Shown here: one piece after another, positions 41,386 through 52,131 of the stretch
How positions within the stretch are numbered: the stretch's first letter is position 1
How the letters are laid out: each line of letters begins with the position of its first letter
DNA from: Aureobasidium sp. EXF-3400
Taxonomy: Eukaryota; Ascomycota; Dothideomycetes; Dothideales; Saccotheciaceae
Length of the DNA stretch: 64,000 nucleotides
Direction: 5' to 3'
Assembly (NCBI GenBank): GCA_024195585.1
Contig: SWBL01000090.1
Span: forward strand, 1 to 64,000
Notes under the pieces: model-generated
What the model was told of the DNA's origin: nothing
What the model saw: only the letters and a program-made list of their open reading frames with translations
Databases searched by the model: none
Position numbers and translations under genes: made by a program

Positions 41386-42637
41386 TTACAGTTCGTCATC
41401 TGTCTCATCATCTTCCATTGCCGGTGGTGGTTTGGAAGAGGGTATGGTAGCAGAAGATTGAGGAAGAGTTTCTGAAGATGACTTCAAAGAAGCTTGGGAA
41501 GCAGATTTCAGGTCGTTCCTCTTGGAGAAAGGTAACTGCCTTCTAGGCGGTGGCTCTATCTCAGGGGACTTCGGGGGTGCGGGTTTGGTTCCGGTCGGTG
41601 TGATCGTTTCCAGTGCCTTTCCTTTGGCTCCAACACAGGTCTGAGAGCGTGCTTGGGAAAGTGACGACTGTGACGGCATGGGAGCTGGAGCAAAGCCACC
41701 ATCACTATCGTCATCTTCTGTATCAAGGTCGGATTTGTCAGATTTCAGGGGCTGATCAAGGTCCTGACGCATGTCATTTTCTCCGTCCATGCGGTTCCCC
41801 AGATCCGTCCCCTCAGAACCATCGTCATCTGTTTCAGATTCCTGGACGTTGGCATCGGCCTTGCGCTTGCTCGAACGAGAAAGATCAGGTTTGCGGGTAG
41901 TGATTCCAGATCTGGCTTGCTGTACATGATCTGCGGTTGCAGGGTCGACCTTGGAATGAGCCAAAAGGCGCTGCTGATCTCGGATCTTGAGCTTCTTGGT
42001 GTTCAACAAGGCTGCGAATTTTCTGAGCATCTCATCTTGGTGAGACTTCTTTGCCTTGACCAAGTCATCCAATTGTGCGGTCAAGTCATCTATTGTCTTC
42101 TGATGCTCCGCCACGGTAGATTGGAGAGTTGCTAGTTGGTGAGCCAGTCCATCAGCTCGGGATACAGCAAAACCCGTCCAGTCGTATAGTTGGATATCTT
42201 CATCTTCATCCTTGTCAAGCGTTATTACGCCGAGTCGTTGCTACGGATATCAGTACATAAGATGGGCAAAGGAGGCTACAGTGGGCACGTACAGTAATGC
42301 CACTAATCTTGTTGCGTATAGTTATAGTAAGTTGAGAGGGAGAGACATTGGCCACGGCTTCTACTCCGGCCAAAGTAGGATCATTTGGAATAGATTGAAG
42401 CAAGACAGCAGATAGGATAGATTGCCAATGGTGCAGCTGGAAGTGCGAACTAGAAGCCTGCAATTTCTGAATCTGGTTCTGACGTACAGAGGTAACGAAA
42501 GGAGACTGGCCATCAGTAGCGACGAGTTTCAGGTCGAGAGGATCAGACCCGGATGGTTCGACATTGACGAGGACGAAGTCATTGGCGACGTCAGTCCGCG
42601 GCAGGCGTAAGACTTTAGGGTGTGGTAGTGATGACAT
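41386..42637 (-). CDS. XRCC4: XRCC4-family non-homologous end joining factor
   Basis: Two exons (42637-42293 and 42240-41386; 52-bp intron, GTACGT donor, TAG acceptor) give 399 aa. XRCC4/Lif1 dimerises and holds DNA ligase IV in non-homologous end joining in the nucleus. The N-terminal head (about 1-140) ends in the conserved IQLYDWTGFAVSRADGL. It is followed by a long coiled coil (about 145-215) with the typical stretch EMLRKFAALLNTKKLKIRDQ, the segment to which ligase IV binds and which defines the family. The remaining 180 residues are disordered and acidic (SETDDDGSEGTDLG), with many Ser-Gln/Thr-Asp phosphorylation-type sites. Length is a little above human XRCC4 (336 aa). The gene is divergent from Byr4/Bfa1. 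Confidence 0.88.
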
Positions 42638-43327
42638 GGCGGCAGAGTAAAATTTGATGGTGGCTAGTTTGGGTCAAGGGCTGATGTAGGGAAGTGTAGT
42701 AGGCGCCGGATGCCGGGCGGGGACGTTTGTTTAGAAGCGGCGGGATGCAAACAACGACAACAACGTCGACCTTGTCGCTTTTAACCGTTTGCTGTCGAGC
42801 GTTTCGGCAAGCAAACGCGTGCGTGCGAGCGAGACGTTTCAGGCAACAGCCGCAGCGACGTGAAGCAGCTTCTTGCAGCGGTAGAGGAGGCCTTACGGTG
42901 GTGTCAAGTCGCGCGGAACTGATTTGATTGTTTACTGAGATTGTGACGTGCGCTTGAATCGCTAGTCTGGCGGAGCTGTCGGGAAGGTAGACCCTTCTTG
43001 GCAAGCAGGGCGAGGAAAGAGCAAAAAAAGGTGGTGCTTGGGTGCTTGGGTGGTTGTGCTTTCGGGTGAGGACAGCTCGGGCGCTCCTGCCCTGGCTTGC
43101 ATATCTCGACAGCCGTTGCACAGCTTTCCAGCCATCCCGCGTCGTCTGTCTCTTCGCATTCTGCACGCTCGCTGCGTCTTCAATGCAACCCCGTTCCTGC
43201 CAGCACCTTCATTACTGTCGCTCCCAGCGCCTCGATTGTCTCTCGCTCCCCCATCTCCATCACCTCGACCCTCCGCCCTCGCCGCCAGCGCCAGCGCCAT
43301 CGCTCGCTTGCCGATTGACCGCCTGCC
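42638..43327. other. Divergent promoter region (XRCC4 / Byr4)
   Basis: 690 bases, GC-rich, with CT-rich tracts before the Byr4 start (for example CTCGCTCCCCCATCTCC near 43240). Overlapping frames here are compositional. Confidence 0.55.
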
Positions 43328-45646
43328 ATGGCCGCGGCCGACATTGAGAGCTGGGACGACGATGTCGACTTCCAGGGCGATCTCTTCACCAACTCCGTCT
43401 CGACCGTCCAAACCCATTTTTCCTCGCGCCTTTCGCTGCGCTCCGAATCCGCTGCCGCCGACGATGACTGGCATGTCATGCTGGCGCCCAACGACGACTC
43501 TTCGGCCAACAACGCAATCCAGTCTGCCCGTCTCCACGCTGGCATCCCTATCCCCAACAATGTCCCCCCTTCAGCTCTGATGAGCGGTAAGATCCAGCGT
43601 CTAGGAAACGCTCCTTCTCGACGAACACTACCTCCCCGTCAAGACGACGACTGGGCCGATGATCTGGAAATCGCCAACGACGCTCCGCTCTCGCTCAAAC
43701 TGCCCAAGACTTCCCGCCAGGATCACGACGAAGAACACGACGACTTTGATGACTTCACCGAGGGCAGCCTAGGCATACGCTTCGCCGGCACCCGTCGCGA
43801 TCAGCGCAACAGAAGTTTTTCCGGCTCTCAACTGGGCTCCGCAATGAGCCCTAGTCTCGGCAGCGTCATGACCGAAAGCGAGGACGACTTTGGTGGTCTT
43901 GAGCTTCCCGAAGGACCTCTCGACTTGGGCAAGATGCTCAAGAAGCGTCAGCAACAGGTTGAGATCCCCTCTACTTCGCAACCTCAGGACGAGGATGACT
44001 TTGAGAATGGCCTCGACATTGGTTCGGGCAATGTGTTCGACCCCAGCAAGCTCACTCTTCATCGCAACATCCAGCAAAGACATATCAAATCTTCTTCATC
44101 GTCGACTCGTGCTCCCACTACGACTCTTACCTTCTCCGAAAAACCTTCTGCTACACGCATCCCTCGGCCTGTCCCGTCGTCGAAGCCAGCCTCTCGCCTG
44201 GAGCCCGTCTTTGAGCCTGGAGCAACCCTCGTCACGCGCCAACGTCCTCAGCCCTCTACCTCGGGCTCTAATTTCTTGCGCAACAAGCGTTCCATGCCCG
44301 TCCTGCGCGGCCCCCAGCAAAGTGTCAAGCCCGTACCATTCTTACCGGCCGGTTCTTCGGCCCAGTCGCACCACGCTAATGCCAAGCCTCCTTCGCGCAC
44401 TTCTGCATACCACCTCCGTCGCGAGGCCGAACCTCAACGCAGTCAATCGCCTCCACCTCGATCCTACTCACGTCTTTCTTCCGGCTACGTACCTGATACG
44501 CCCTCGCGCTCCGGTCGTCGTGCAGATCTTGCTCCTGCCGCGCTTGCAAGAGAAGCTGCCTCCAAGCGTACTGTGACGAAGCCTTCTCGCAGGCGCAACT
44601 TCGGAGATGGAACCGAGCTCGATCTCTTTGACGACCTACCCACCTCGTCGACCAAGGAATCCAAGTATCTCAAGCAGCCCTCTGCTAGGGGTGCACCCAA
44701 GTCTGTTCGCAACATTCCGAGCAGGATTGATGTTGCTGGATCTACGAAGATCCCCTTGCCCGAGCGCATGCAGACTCCCGCTCCGGTGACACCGCGCAGC
44801 CCTCTACCTATGAAGGGTTTCCAGGACCAGTCCAATACCCCGCGTTATCTTCGCGATACTGCAGCGAGCCGTATTGCACGCGAATCACGCCTCAGGGCTG
44901 CAGGAACCGGCCGTCCCAAGAGTGAGGGCCCGCTTATGCCTGTCAGCACCAATTGGAAAGCTCAAATCGCTGCCCGCAGTCCCCATACCAGCCCCAGTGC
45001 TTCCAGGATCAAGGCCAAGCGTCCTCAACTCATCGCCCCTAGCACTGCCAATGCCGGCAAGCCAATTGTTGAGAAGGGCATGACCTTCAACCCTCAGACT
45101 CTCCGTTGGGAGGGTAACGAGAACAGTCTGGCTCCTTTCGAGCTTGGTCCGCTCCTGCCAACTCCTACTCCGACCTCCCATGATGCACAACAGACTTCTT
45201 ACATGACCGCACGTCCCCTGCCGCCCTCGCCTCCAAGACCTGCTCTCATCACCCCTCTCGCGTCCGATTATTCCAACCAAAACATTAAGGTCGTTGGTGG
45301 CATGGTCTTCGACCCTCGTCGCATGTGTTGGCTTAAGCTGCGTGCCGGAGACTCCAGGAACAATAGCCCTAGTGTCACCGAGGATGAAGAGGATCCATTC
45401 GCTGCCATTGAAGACCTCAAAGACGGCCCCACTTCTGCTCCCGATGGTGCACAAACTGCTGGCGGCGATGAGTGGCTGGTTGGTGAAGAGTTCGACTTGG
45501 GCCCCGAATTTATTCGTCGCCAACGTGACGAGGAGCAAGTCTGGCGTCGCAGATGCGAATCCTGGTTCCCCACGGATGGTGGCTGCCGTCAATCGAACGA
45601 CTCCTGGCGTTGGGCAATTCGCGACATTGCTGGCCAAATGCTCTAA
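43328..45646 (+). CDS. BYR4: Byr4/Bfa1-type spindle pole body GAP subunit
   Basis: Single exon, 772 aa. Byr4 (Bfa1 in budding yeast) works with Cdc16/Bub2 as a two-part GTPase-activating protein for Spg1/Tem1 at the spindle pole body, holding back septation or mitotic exit. The ends carry the family signature: the N-terminal SWDDDVDFQGDLF followed by acidic blocks (DDDWADDLEI and DDFDDFTEGSLGIRF), and the C-terminal KGMTFNPQTLRWEGNE and KVVGGMVFDPRRMCWL, then GPEFIRRQRDEEQVWRRRCE. Between them lies a 400-residue disordered stretch rich in Ser, Pro and Arg. Length fits fungal homologues. Start ATG (GCCATGG) is in good context. Confidence 0.88.
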   Translation: MAAADIESWDDDVDFQGDLFTNSVSTVQTHFSSRLSLRSESAAADDDWHVMLAPNDDSSANNAIQSARLHAGIPIPNNVPPSALMSGKIQRLGNAPSRRTLPPRQDDDWADDLEIANDAPLSLKLPKTSRQDHDEEHDDFDDFTEGSLGIRFAGTRRDQRNRSFSGSQLGSAMSPSLGSVMTESEDDFGGLELPEGPLDLGKMLKKRQQQVEIPSTSQPQDEDDFENGLDIGSGNVFDPSKLTLHRNIQQRHIKSSSSSTRAPTTTLTFSEKPSATRIPRPVPSSKPASRLEPVFEPGATLVTRQRPQPSTSGSNFLRNKRSMPVLRGPQQSVKPVPFLPAGSSAQSHHANAKPPSRTSAYHLRREAEPQRSQSPPPRSYSRLSSGYVPDTPSRSGRRADLAPAALAREAASKRTVTKPSRRRNFGDGTELDLFDDLPTSSTKESKYLKQPSARGAPKSVRNIPSRIDVAGSTKIPLPERMQTPAPVTPRSPLPMKGFQDQSNTPRYLRDTAASRIARESRLRAAGTGRPKSEGPLMPVSTNWKAQIAARSPHTSPSASRIKAKRPQLIAPSTANAGKPIVEKGMTFNPQTLRWEGNENSLAPFELGPLLPTPTPTSHDAQQTSYMTARPLPPSPPRPALITPLASDYSNQNIKVVGGMVFDPRRMCWLKLRAGDSRNNSPSVTEDEEDPFAAIEDLKDGPTSAPDGAQTAGGDEWLVGEEFDLGPEFIRRQRDEEQVWRRRCESWFPTDGGCRQSNDSWRWAIRDIAGQML

Positions 45647-46735
45647 GGCGTTCACCGCTGGGCTGTAATTACGCATTTCATTTTTTAACGAACTTCCTCG
45701 GCTGAGGAAAACACTACGATATGATTGATGAGAAGAAAAAAAGCGAATCTTTTACGAATCTCATTTTCGTGTCATCGGTTCGGAACAGGAGAACAGCGTT
45801 TTTTCATTTGCTTTCTTTCTGTCTGCTTTGCCTGGAGTTTCCTGGGAAAAGAAACCATGCTGATGATGACTGATGCAACGAACTCTTACGACATGAACAT
45901 TTCCTTGCTTTTGCTCTTTCTTTCTTCACTTCTTTTCTATTCTTCTCGAGGTCCGACAGATGGACTTATAAAACTTTTGGATACCAATAGATACTTGTTG
46001 TAATATGGCTTTAAGAGAGAAACACCCAATCAAAGAAACCTCAATACAATATTCTCTGATGTTGATGTTAGCAAATGTGATCCCACCTCCCCGTGTTCAA
46101 AAGTATGTAATGCGTATAGCTGTAGAAATGCATGATACTACCAGGAAGCTGGACAGTTCCCCCTGAGAAGCGACAAAATATGGACTCTCTATGGACAGAA
46201 TTTGTTTCCGATTGAGATCGTGCCTTTTCATAGCGTGTACCTTACTCTGTGTTGTGGTCGGAGTATGATGAAGTTACATACTTTCGAACACGGGTAGGCA
46301 GTGCTATATGTCTACAAGAGTTTTTTGGAGCATGTGCCTACTCAGCGTTCTCTTCCGCCAGATGAGGGGTGTTGCAGTGATCTTCAGTCTATCCAATTCT
46401 GGTCATCAAGTGATGTGAGTGTCTATAAATGACTGTGGAGGCATGTTGGACGACTCTGACAGTCTCCACAAGCATGCGCCTTTCGACACCGCTCTACATG
46501 GATAGAATACCAAGTGCTGTTGGTGCCTTGTGATGGTATATCCAGGCTGCAAAAGATTGCGAGGAACATGAAGAACATAAGGGAGCAGGGATATTGGCAA
46601 ATTAGAATGTACAGTTTTTGTCTTCTAGCAAAGTATTTACTCTCTCTTTTGGTTCGTAATCGTCAAGTAGTTTTGCACTCTCTCAATGCTGCTTTCAGTT
46701 GAAACAAAAACAACACTCGTCTTCAGTCTCCGATT
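45647..46735. other. Intergenic between convergent genes
   Basis: 1.1 kb of 3' flanks, AT-richer than the coding parts. No frame, RNA gene or repeat can be supported. Confidence 0.5.
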
Positions 46736-48106
46736 TTATGGTGTAGCTGGACCCTCGGCCACAACCTTGACGACATTATCCAGCCAGATGGTCTGATGAA
46801 TGTCTTGGACAGCCAACTGCCATTCGCCCTCGCTTGAAACAATGGTCAGACCGGATGAAGTGAGGACTTTGATGGTAAAGTGCTCGAGGATGCTGGCTGC
46901 GATATCTGGTGGAGGATGGACAATCTGTAGGGCGCTACACCAGTTGCTCACCAGTGTGTCAAGTAGCCACTGCCAGCTGAATTCCTCTTCCATGACGAAG
47001 GATATGCGGTCTCGCACGAGTTGGCCGGACTCAGGGGCGATGAGATAGATGTGGTAAGCCGGAGTAGAATCCAAACGCGAGTCGTATGGTTCTACGTGAC
47101 CATCGTGAGCGGAATTAGAGACACCATCTTGATCCTGAGCTGACTGATGAACCTGAGGATCAGTAGGGTCTTGCGAGTTCTTGTCCTGCTTGCCGCCTTT
47201 GCGTGTCTCTATAGCGTACTGTCTCTGGCGCTCGTTGGTAACCATGCGACGCAGGAGTGGAGTGCAAAGAGCAATGATACGGTCCCTGTCACGAGGCCAG
47301 ACGTAGCGTCGTGGCTGAGGTGGAGCATTGGCTTCTCCATCGTTCGGCGGAGGCGCATTCTCTCCAAAGTATTTCTCTCCCCAACCCTCAGCCTCGAGAA
47401 ACTCGCGCACGCACTGATACATCCTAGCCTTGACCATCTCGTTGTCGCCTCTTCCTCTGTTGCCTACACATGCCTGTCGATCGGGATAATCCGAGTTGAG
47501 CATATACTGTTTCGCAGCGGCCTGCAGGTACAGGAAGTTCTCTGGAGAAAGTTCGAGTGATGTGAACAGCTTGGACATGGGAGGACGAGTGTACTTCTTG
47601 GAGGAATCTGAGGCGGGTCGAAACAAAGCGGCGGCAGAGTGGACGCCAGCAGCTCGAGCATCGAGGTGTGGAGAGTGGTGGCGGTTGTCTTCGGAATGTC
47701 TTTGGCGCTTGGAAGATTCGCTTGCAGAAGCCGGATCGTCATTGTCGAGGGAGCTGGAGCGCTTTCGCTTTGAAGTCGACAATCTAGCAGAGGGGTCACG
47801 CAGCAGAGAAGCTAGATCTTGGTCTGATTGGGCAAAGTGAAGCTGTTGATTACGCTGGCGGATCTGTTCTTGGGCGGCAGCGCTGGTAGCAGCCTCAACG
47901 AGACCTTGTAGCTGGGCGTGATCTTCGACGTCTTGATCCGAGGCCAGCTGCTGAGCATGATGATATTCCGAGTTGGGCTCAGGATACATAGATGCTTGAG
48001 GGACCGATGCCGTGTAATCCAGTATGCCTTGAGCAAGGCGCATCTCGTCCGACACTGGTTGGTCATGCGCCTGAACGGGTTGATAGTAGGGGCCGTTTGA
48101 GGCCAT
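46736..48106 (-). CDS. Conserved-looking fungal protein, probably nuclear
   Basis: Single exon, 456 aa. I do not recognise a named domain. The N-terminal 120 residues are Gln/Ala-rich and polar. A Ser/Arg/Lys cluster (STSKRKRSSSLDND and ESSKRQRH) resembles a nuclear localisation signal. An ordered block at about 175-255 reads PPMSKLFTSLELSPENFLYL, KQYMLNSDYPDRQACVG and ARMYQCVREFLEAEGWGEKY. A further block, DRDRIIALCTPLLRRMVTNE, follows. The last 120 residues (YHIYLIAPESGQLVRDRISF onwards) look like a second folded domain. The pattern suggests a transcription-related or regulatory protein, but this is inference only. Divergent from the RRM gene (501 bp between ATGs). Confidence 0.75.
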   Translation of the reverse strand: MASNGPYYQPVQAHDQPVSDEMRLAQGILDYTASVPQASMYPEPNSEYHHAQQLASDQDVEDHAQLQGLVEAATSAAAQEQIRQRNQQLHFAQSDQDLASLLRDPSARLSTSKRKRSSSLDNDDPASASESSKRQRHSEDNRHHSPHLDARAAGVHSAAALFRPASDSSKKYTRPPMSKLFTSLELSPENFLYLQAAAKQYMLNSDYPDRQACVGNRGRGDNEMVKARMYQCVREFLEAEGWGEKYFGENAPPPNDGEANAPPQPRRYVWPRDRDRIIALCTPLLRRMVTNERQRQYAIETRKGGKQDKNSQDPTDPQVHQSAQDQDGVSNSAHDGHVEPYDSRLDSTPAYHIYLIAPESGQLVRDRISFVMEEEFSWQWLLDTLVSNWCSALQIVHPPPDIAASILEHFTIKVLTSSGLTIVSSEGEWQLAVQDIHQTIWLDNVVKVVAEGPATP

Positions 48107-48607
48107 GTTGAATCGTCTCAGAAATGACCGTCTTAAAGATGAGGCAGATTTTGAAGACTGCTGATGAAGGTCAGCGTCGCCTTGGCCATGGGGAGATTCA
48201 TGGCGAGCGTCGTCATCATGTTGGCGTTGAGAGCAGTGAAATGGTGCCAGAAGTGAAGATGCGACTCGAGGCAGAGGGTGGACTCACTGTACTCCGTAGT
48301 TTGGTCGGCGACCAGTCGAGTTTGTCTTCTGCGCAAACACGTCAAACAGCCACTGAACAAGGCTCCTCCGAATCCATCATCCAGCTCGACGATCACGTGC
48401 TTGCTCAATAGTCTTGGCACAGTCAAGTTACGCGCCCAGACGAGGAAGGCGCAAACAGCAGAGTGAAGCTAGACGCAGGCAGGCGCGACCACATCCCTTT
48501 CCTCACACGCTTTGCGACTTCCATCGCATCATCCCTTCCTTGTTTCCTTCCATTGACCTTGTCTCTTCCATTTCTCTTTCTGCTACTTGACTGCACTGAC
48601 CGCAAAA
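48107..48607. other. Divergent promoter region (unknown protein / RRM protein)
   Basis: 501 bases holding both promoters. A 97-codon minus-strand frame (48133-48426) here has no domain and is not called. The stretch before 48608 is pyrimidine-rich (CTTTCTGCTACTTGACTGC), as in highly expressed fungal genes. Confidence 0.5.
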
Positions 48608-49675
48608 ATGGAATACGAGAACCGCGACTACGACGGTATCTACTTCTGACTCGCACCAGGCATTGCATCACTCAACTAACTCGGTCCAGACGAGCCTCAG
48701 TACCCTCGTGAGCGCTCGCGCTCCCCTCGCCCCGACCGTGATGGCGACACCAGACTCCGTAGTGCCTCCCCCGCCGCTGCTCGTGATGACCGGTACGTCA
48801 CCAAACACACCAACCAGCCATCTATACATGTCATTGACAACTAACTCAGCTCCGCTCCAATGACCCGTGAAGAGGAGGAAGAGGCTGCCAACCCTGGCTC
48901 CAACCTTTTCGTTACCGGAATCCACCCTCGCCTGACCGAGGAGGAGGTTCGCCGTCTCTTCGAGAAGTACGGTGATGTCGACACTTGCAGCATCATGCGC
49001 GATCCTCACACCCGTGAGTCGCGTGGCTTTGGTTTCGTCAACATGGCCACTGGCGAGCAGGCCGACGCTGCCAAGTCTGGTCTCCAGGGCGAGGTCTACG
49101 AAGGCCGTACTCTGAGCATTGAGAAGGCCCGTCGCTCCAGACCCAGAACCCCTACCCCCGGCAAGTACTTTGGCCCTCCCAAGAGAAGTACGCAAATATG
49201 CCCTGACCACACATGATTTTCAACTGACTTGCCCTTAGCTGACGATCGCCGTCCCCCTGGTCGCTTCGGCGGTGACCGCTACAACGACCGCCGCGGATTC
49301 GGCAGACGTGAAGATTACGGTGGCAGATCTGGTGGACGCTACGGTGGTGGCGATCGCTACGGCGATGACCGCTATGGTGGTGGCCGTGACTATGACCGCT
49401 ACGAGGACCGCGGCTACAGCCGTCGCGACCGTGACGACTATGGCGGTGGCTCTCGTGGATACGGTGGCCGTGAAGACCGCTACGCTGGACGCGGTGGTGC
49501 TTCTGGAGGTGACGATGACAGACGCGGCGGATATGGCTACGACCGTGGCAGTGCCCGCGCTGATGCTCCTTCTAGCTATGCTGACCCCGCCGCTCCCGCT
49601 GCCGACGCTGCTGCTTCCGGTGGCCGTCGTGCTTACGGCGAGGAGCGCGGTGCTGACAGGTACGACCGTCGCTGA
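48608..49675 (+). CDS. RRM protein with Arg/Gly/Tyr-rich tail, Tra2/SR-like
   Basis: Four exons (48608-48635, 48690-48792, 48850-49187, 49239-49675) give 301 aa. A short RS-like N-terminus (PRERSRSPRPDRDGD) precedes one RRM at about 62-140, with RNP2 LFVTGI and RNP1 RGFGFVNM; the wording HPRLTEEEVRRLFEKYGDVD and the following KARRSRPRTPTPGKYFG closely resemble Transformer-2-type splicing factors. The last 140 residues are RGG/YGG-like (GGRYGGGDRYGDDRYGGG), a low-complexity RNA-binding and phase-separating type of sequence. It probably acts in pre-mRNA splicing or mRNP assembly in the nucleus. The first coding exon has only 28 nt. Three introns of 51-57 bp have GT-AG ends and restore one frame. 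Confidence 0.88.
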
Positions 49676-50694
49676 AGCGCTACTAATGACCAGGGGGAAT
49701 TCAAAAAGCACTCTTTGACATGACGGCCCATCGGTTTATCTTGCCCAACCATCATCATGTACTCTTCACCTTTCTCGTCATCTTTGCCGCTCTTCCACGC
49801 TATTCACGGTTCGTTCGGGGCGCATCAGCAGATTAATTTCTCGGGTCTTTCGGCATCAGCTCGTCGTACGTCAAACAAAGAATCAGAAATCTTGAGACGT
49901 GCTTCTGCAACTATTTTGGCGACACGACCCAGAGACACTCGCGCGTTATACAGCTTTACGATTCTCGAGCATCTTTTCCGGTGGATTTCCTAGTTCGCAG
50001 TCCGCCTTTTTTCCAATACAGTTACACATCCCGTGGTGCGGTTCCATCAAATTGCTTCAACTAATTGAGCAATTCAACATTGTAACGTGCGACACTTCAT
50101 AACTACTGTCAGCTCGCGGCGCTTTCCATCGCCACGTCGCTCGACCTTGGCTCTTGAGTCTTAAATCGCCAATTCGATTCTCCTGTGAACACCATGCTGA
50201 GCGCCTTCCTTGTTCGCCTGACCTTTTTAACAAGGAATCCGCGACAACCAGCCAGAAATGCTGCCACGACTCTCGGGATCAGGTGGGTCGCCGTCAAAGT
50301 GAGAGCTGACTGCTGATAGGGTTTGGTTCACTTGGGTCATGATAAAAAGCTGCTGGCTGCCATTGTCGAGTCGACATTGAAGTCTCACAGGTGAGCTCTG
50401 CATGCCTTCGCCATCTCAGCACAACAGATGAAGCTCAATGCAAAGCAAAAATCTGTTGTACTAGAGCGGGAGGCAACATTCCTTGTAATTTGGGAGTGGG
50501 CAATGAGACACGACGAAGACAGGCATGAACACCTGCAAGCTCTACGGTAAGCCTAAGGAGCGATGAAGGCGGCAAAACCAAGTAGTCCAAAGTTCTTCAT
50601 TCAATGACATTAGTAATGCTTGTTCGTTATCGTGCTATGCTATGCTGCGCTGTTTTTGAAAATTAAAGGAAAGTGTCGTCAAATGTCGCTTGAA
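49676..50694. other. Intergenic between convergent genes
   Basis: About 1 kb of 3' flanks. No frame with domains, no RNA gene seen. Confidence 0.5.
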
Positions 50695-51762
50695 TCAGCT
50701 CGATGGCGGATTCGAATCGTGTTCAGCCGCCCTCTGTACATTCTTCTGGTTCTTCGCCCTCTCCTCGGCAGCTCTAGCCATGGCCTCGCGTCGAGTCAGG
50801 GGTTCAACAGGGCCCTGACTGGACGAAGTGCTTCCACCAAGAATGTAGGAACCTCCCTCCCAACCGCCAGCGTCACAGTGATCATCATCGTCGACGTAGT
50901 CGTCGCCAGGGTTGTAGAACTCCTCTTGCCCAAGTGAATGGCCACCTCTTGACCAATCGTTCTTCTCAACCTCCTTTTCGATCTGGTTCCAGAGAGCATG
51001 GAACTCTGCATTATGTGGACCGACCACGTTGTGTGCAAGTTCGTGGCACAAGGTCTTTCTGATAACCTTGTAGTCTCTGTATCCATCGTACGCATCTGTC
51101 CTCAGGCGCAACTCGATAACTTCTCCTCGGTTTCTGTTCAAACCCAGGGTCCGTGATTCATGCGTTGTGTGTTCGGCAGGATCCATCTCGGTCAGCAAAC
51201 CAACACTGAACTTGTGTTTGCGCATTGCAGCCTTGATGCCGGGGTCATCGCGCAGACGTTCCAAGAATCGTAAAGACTTTTCCGGTTGGTGTAGATGTGG
51301 TAGTGGTCGAAGTGTGGCGAATGTGTAGGTTGCTTCTTCGGTCACGGTCTTCCGGTCGCGATAGCGGTTTGCTTGAACTTTGCGGCCGGCATTGAGGGCG
51401 GCTCGGCGGGCTTGTTGTTTTTGCTTTAGAGATGCAATTGCAGTCTCGACATCTGCGACTTCTTGAGTGGTGCTGCCTAGAAGTGTGATCTTTGCTTTGT
51501 GTGGCAGGGAATCGAGGCGTAGAGTCGGGTCTTTGAACGGCGGGCGAAGGAGACCTGGTTTCGGCGATATAAGGAACTTTTGATTCGAATGAGGGATTTG
51601 TAGGTCTTCGGCAACAAGAGCGGAGAGGTCATCGATGGTGGCTTCTCTGGAGAGAGTGAGGGTTATAGGTTGGCCGTGATATTGCACGCTCAGAGTGAGA
51701 CTGTCTTGTTCTTCTTCTGGCGGCAGTTCCGGCGAAGGGGTACGCCCAACTGCTTCTGTCAT
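50695..51762 (-). CDS. WSS1: Wss1-type metalloprotease with ubiquitin-like domain
   Basis: Single exon, 355 aa. A ubiquitin-like domain (about 22-95, LTLSVQYHGQPITLTLSREA) precedes a WLM domain with the zinc-protease motif CHELAHNVVGPHNAEF (about 238-253; two His, Glu and the third His all present). Wss1/Spartan-type enzymes degrade proteins crosslinked to DNA and handle SUMO- or ubiquitin-marked proteins together with Cdc48. The UBL-plus-WLM order is that of the ubiquitin/metalloprotease fusion proteins known from fission yeast and plants. The C-terminus holds RREAMARAAEER, a complete R-x5-AA-x2-R VIM motif for Cdc48/p97 binding, with an acidic loop (GDDYVDDDDH) before it. Start at the only upstream ATG. 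Confidence 0.9.
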   Translation of the reverse strand: MTEAVGRTPSPELPPEEEQDSLTLSVQYHGQPITLTLSREATIDDLSALVAEDLQIPHSNQKFLISPKPGLLRPPFKDPTLRLDSLPHKAKITLLGSTTQEVADVETAIASLKQKQQARRAALNAGRKVQANRYRDRKTVTEEATYTFATLRPLPHLHQPEKSLRFLERLRDDPGIKAAMRKHKFSVGLLTEMDPAEHTTHESRTLGLNRNRGEVIELRLRTDAYDGYRDYKVIRKTLCHELAHNVVGPHNAEFHALWNQIEKEVEKNDWSRGGHSLGQEEFYNPGDDYVDDDDHCDAGGWEGGSYILGGSTSSSQGPVEPLTRREAMARAAEERAKNQKNVQRAAEHDSNPPSS

Positions 51763-52131
51763 GATTCACGATGGACACAAGGAACGAATGCCAGACTGCG
51801 TAAGGAATATTGCTTTGTAGTTTGATATCAACCGGCTCGTGACAAAGACGTCGCCTTCGAGTGTTTCGCGCGGCTTCGATGCTGATTAATCGCGTCATCG
51901 AGCGCGACCCTGAAAAAGCACCGCCACAAGCCTGTGGCTGGGTCGAAACGCTTGCATGTGAAAGAACCCATCCCTTGCCGATCTGACCATATTATACTTC
52001 CGAAGTGTTACCAGAGCTCCCAGGGTATCTCATCTTTCCCAGCCGTAGAATAACGCCGCCATCTTGAACAAATCCTCCCGTCAATCGTGACACGTACTAT
52101 CGTCGTACGATTTCGCCAGACGCGAAGCTTT
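51763..52131. other. Intergenic, Wss1-type promoter
   Basis: 369 bases between two minus-strand genes. Nothing besides the promoter and the 3' UTR of the next gene is expected or seen. Confidence 0.5.
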
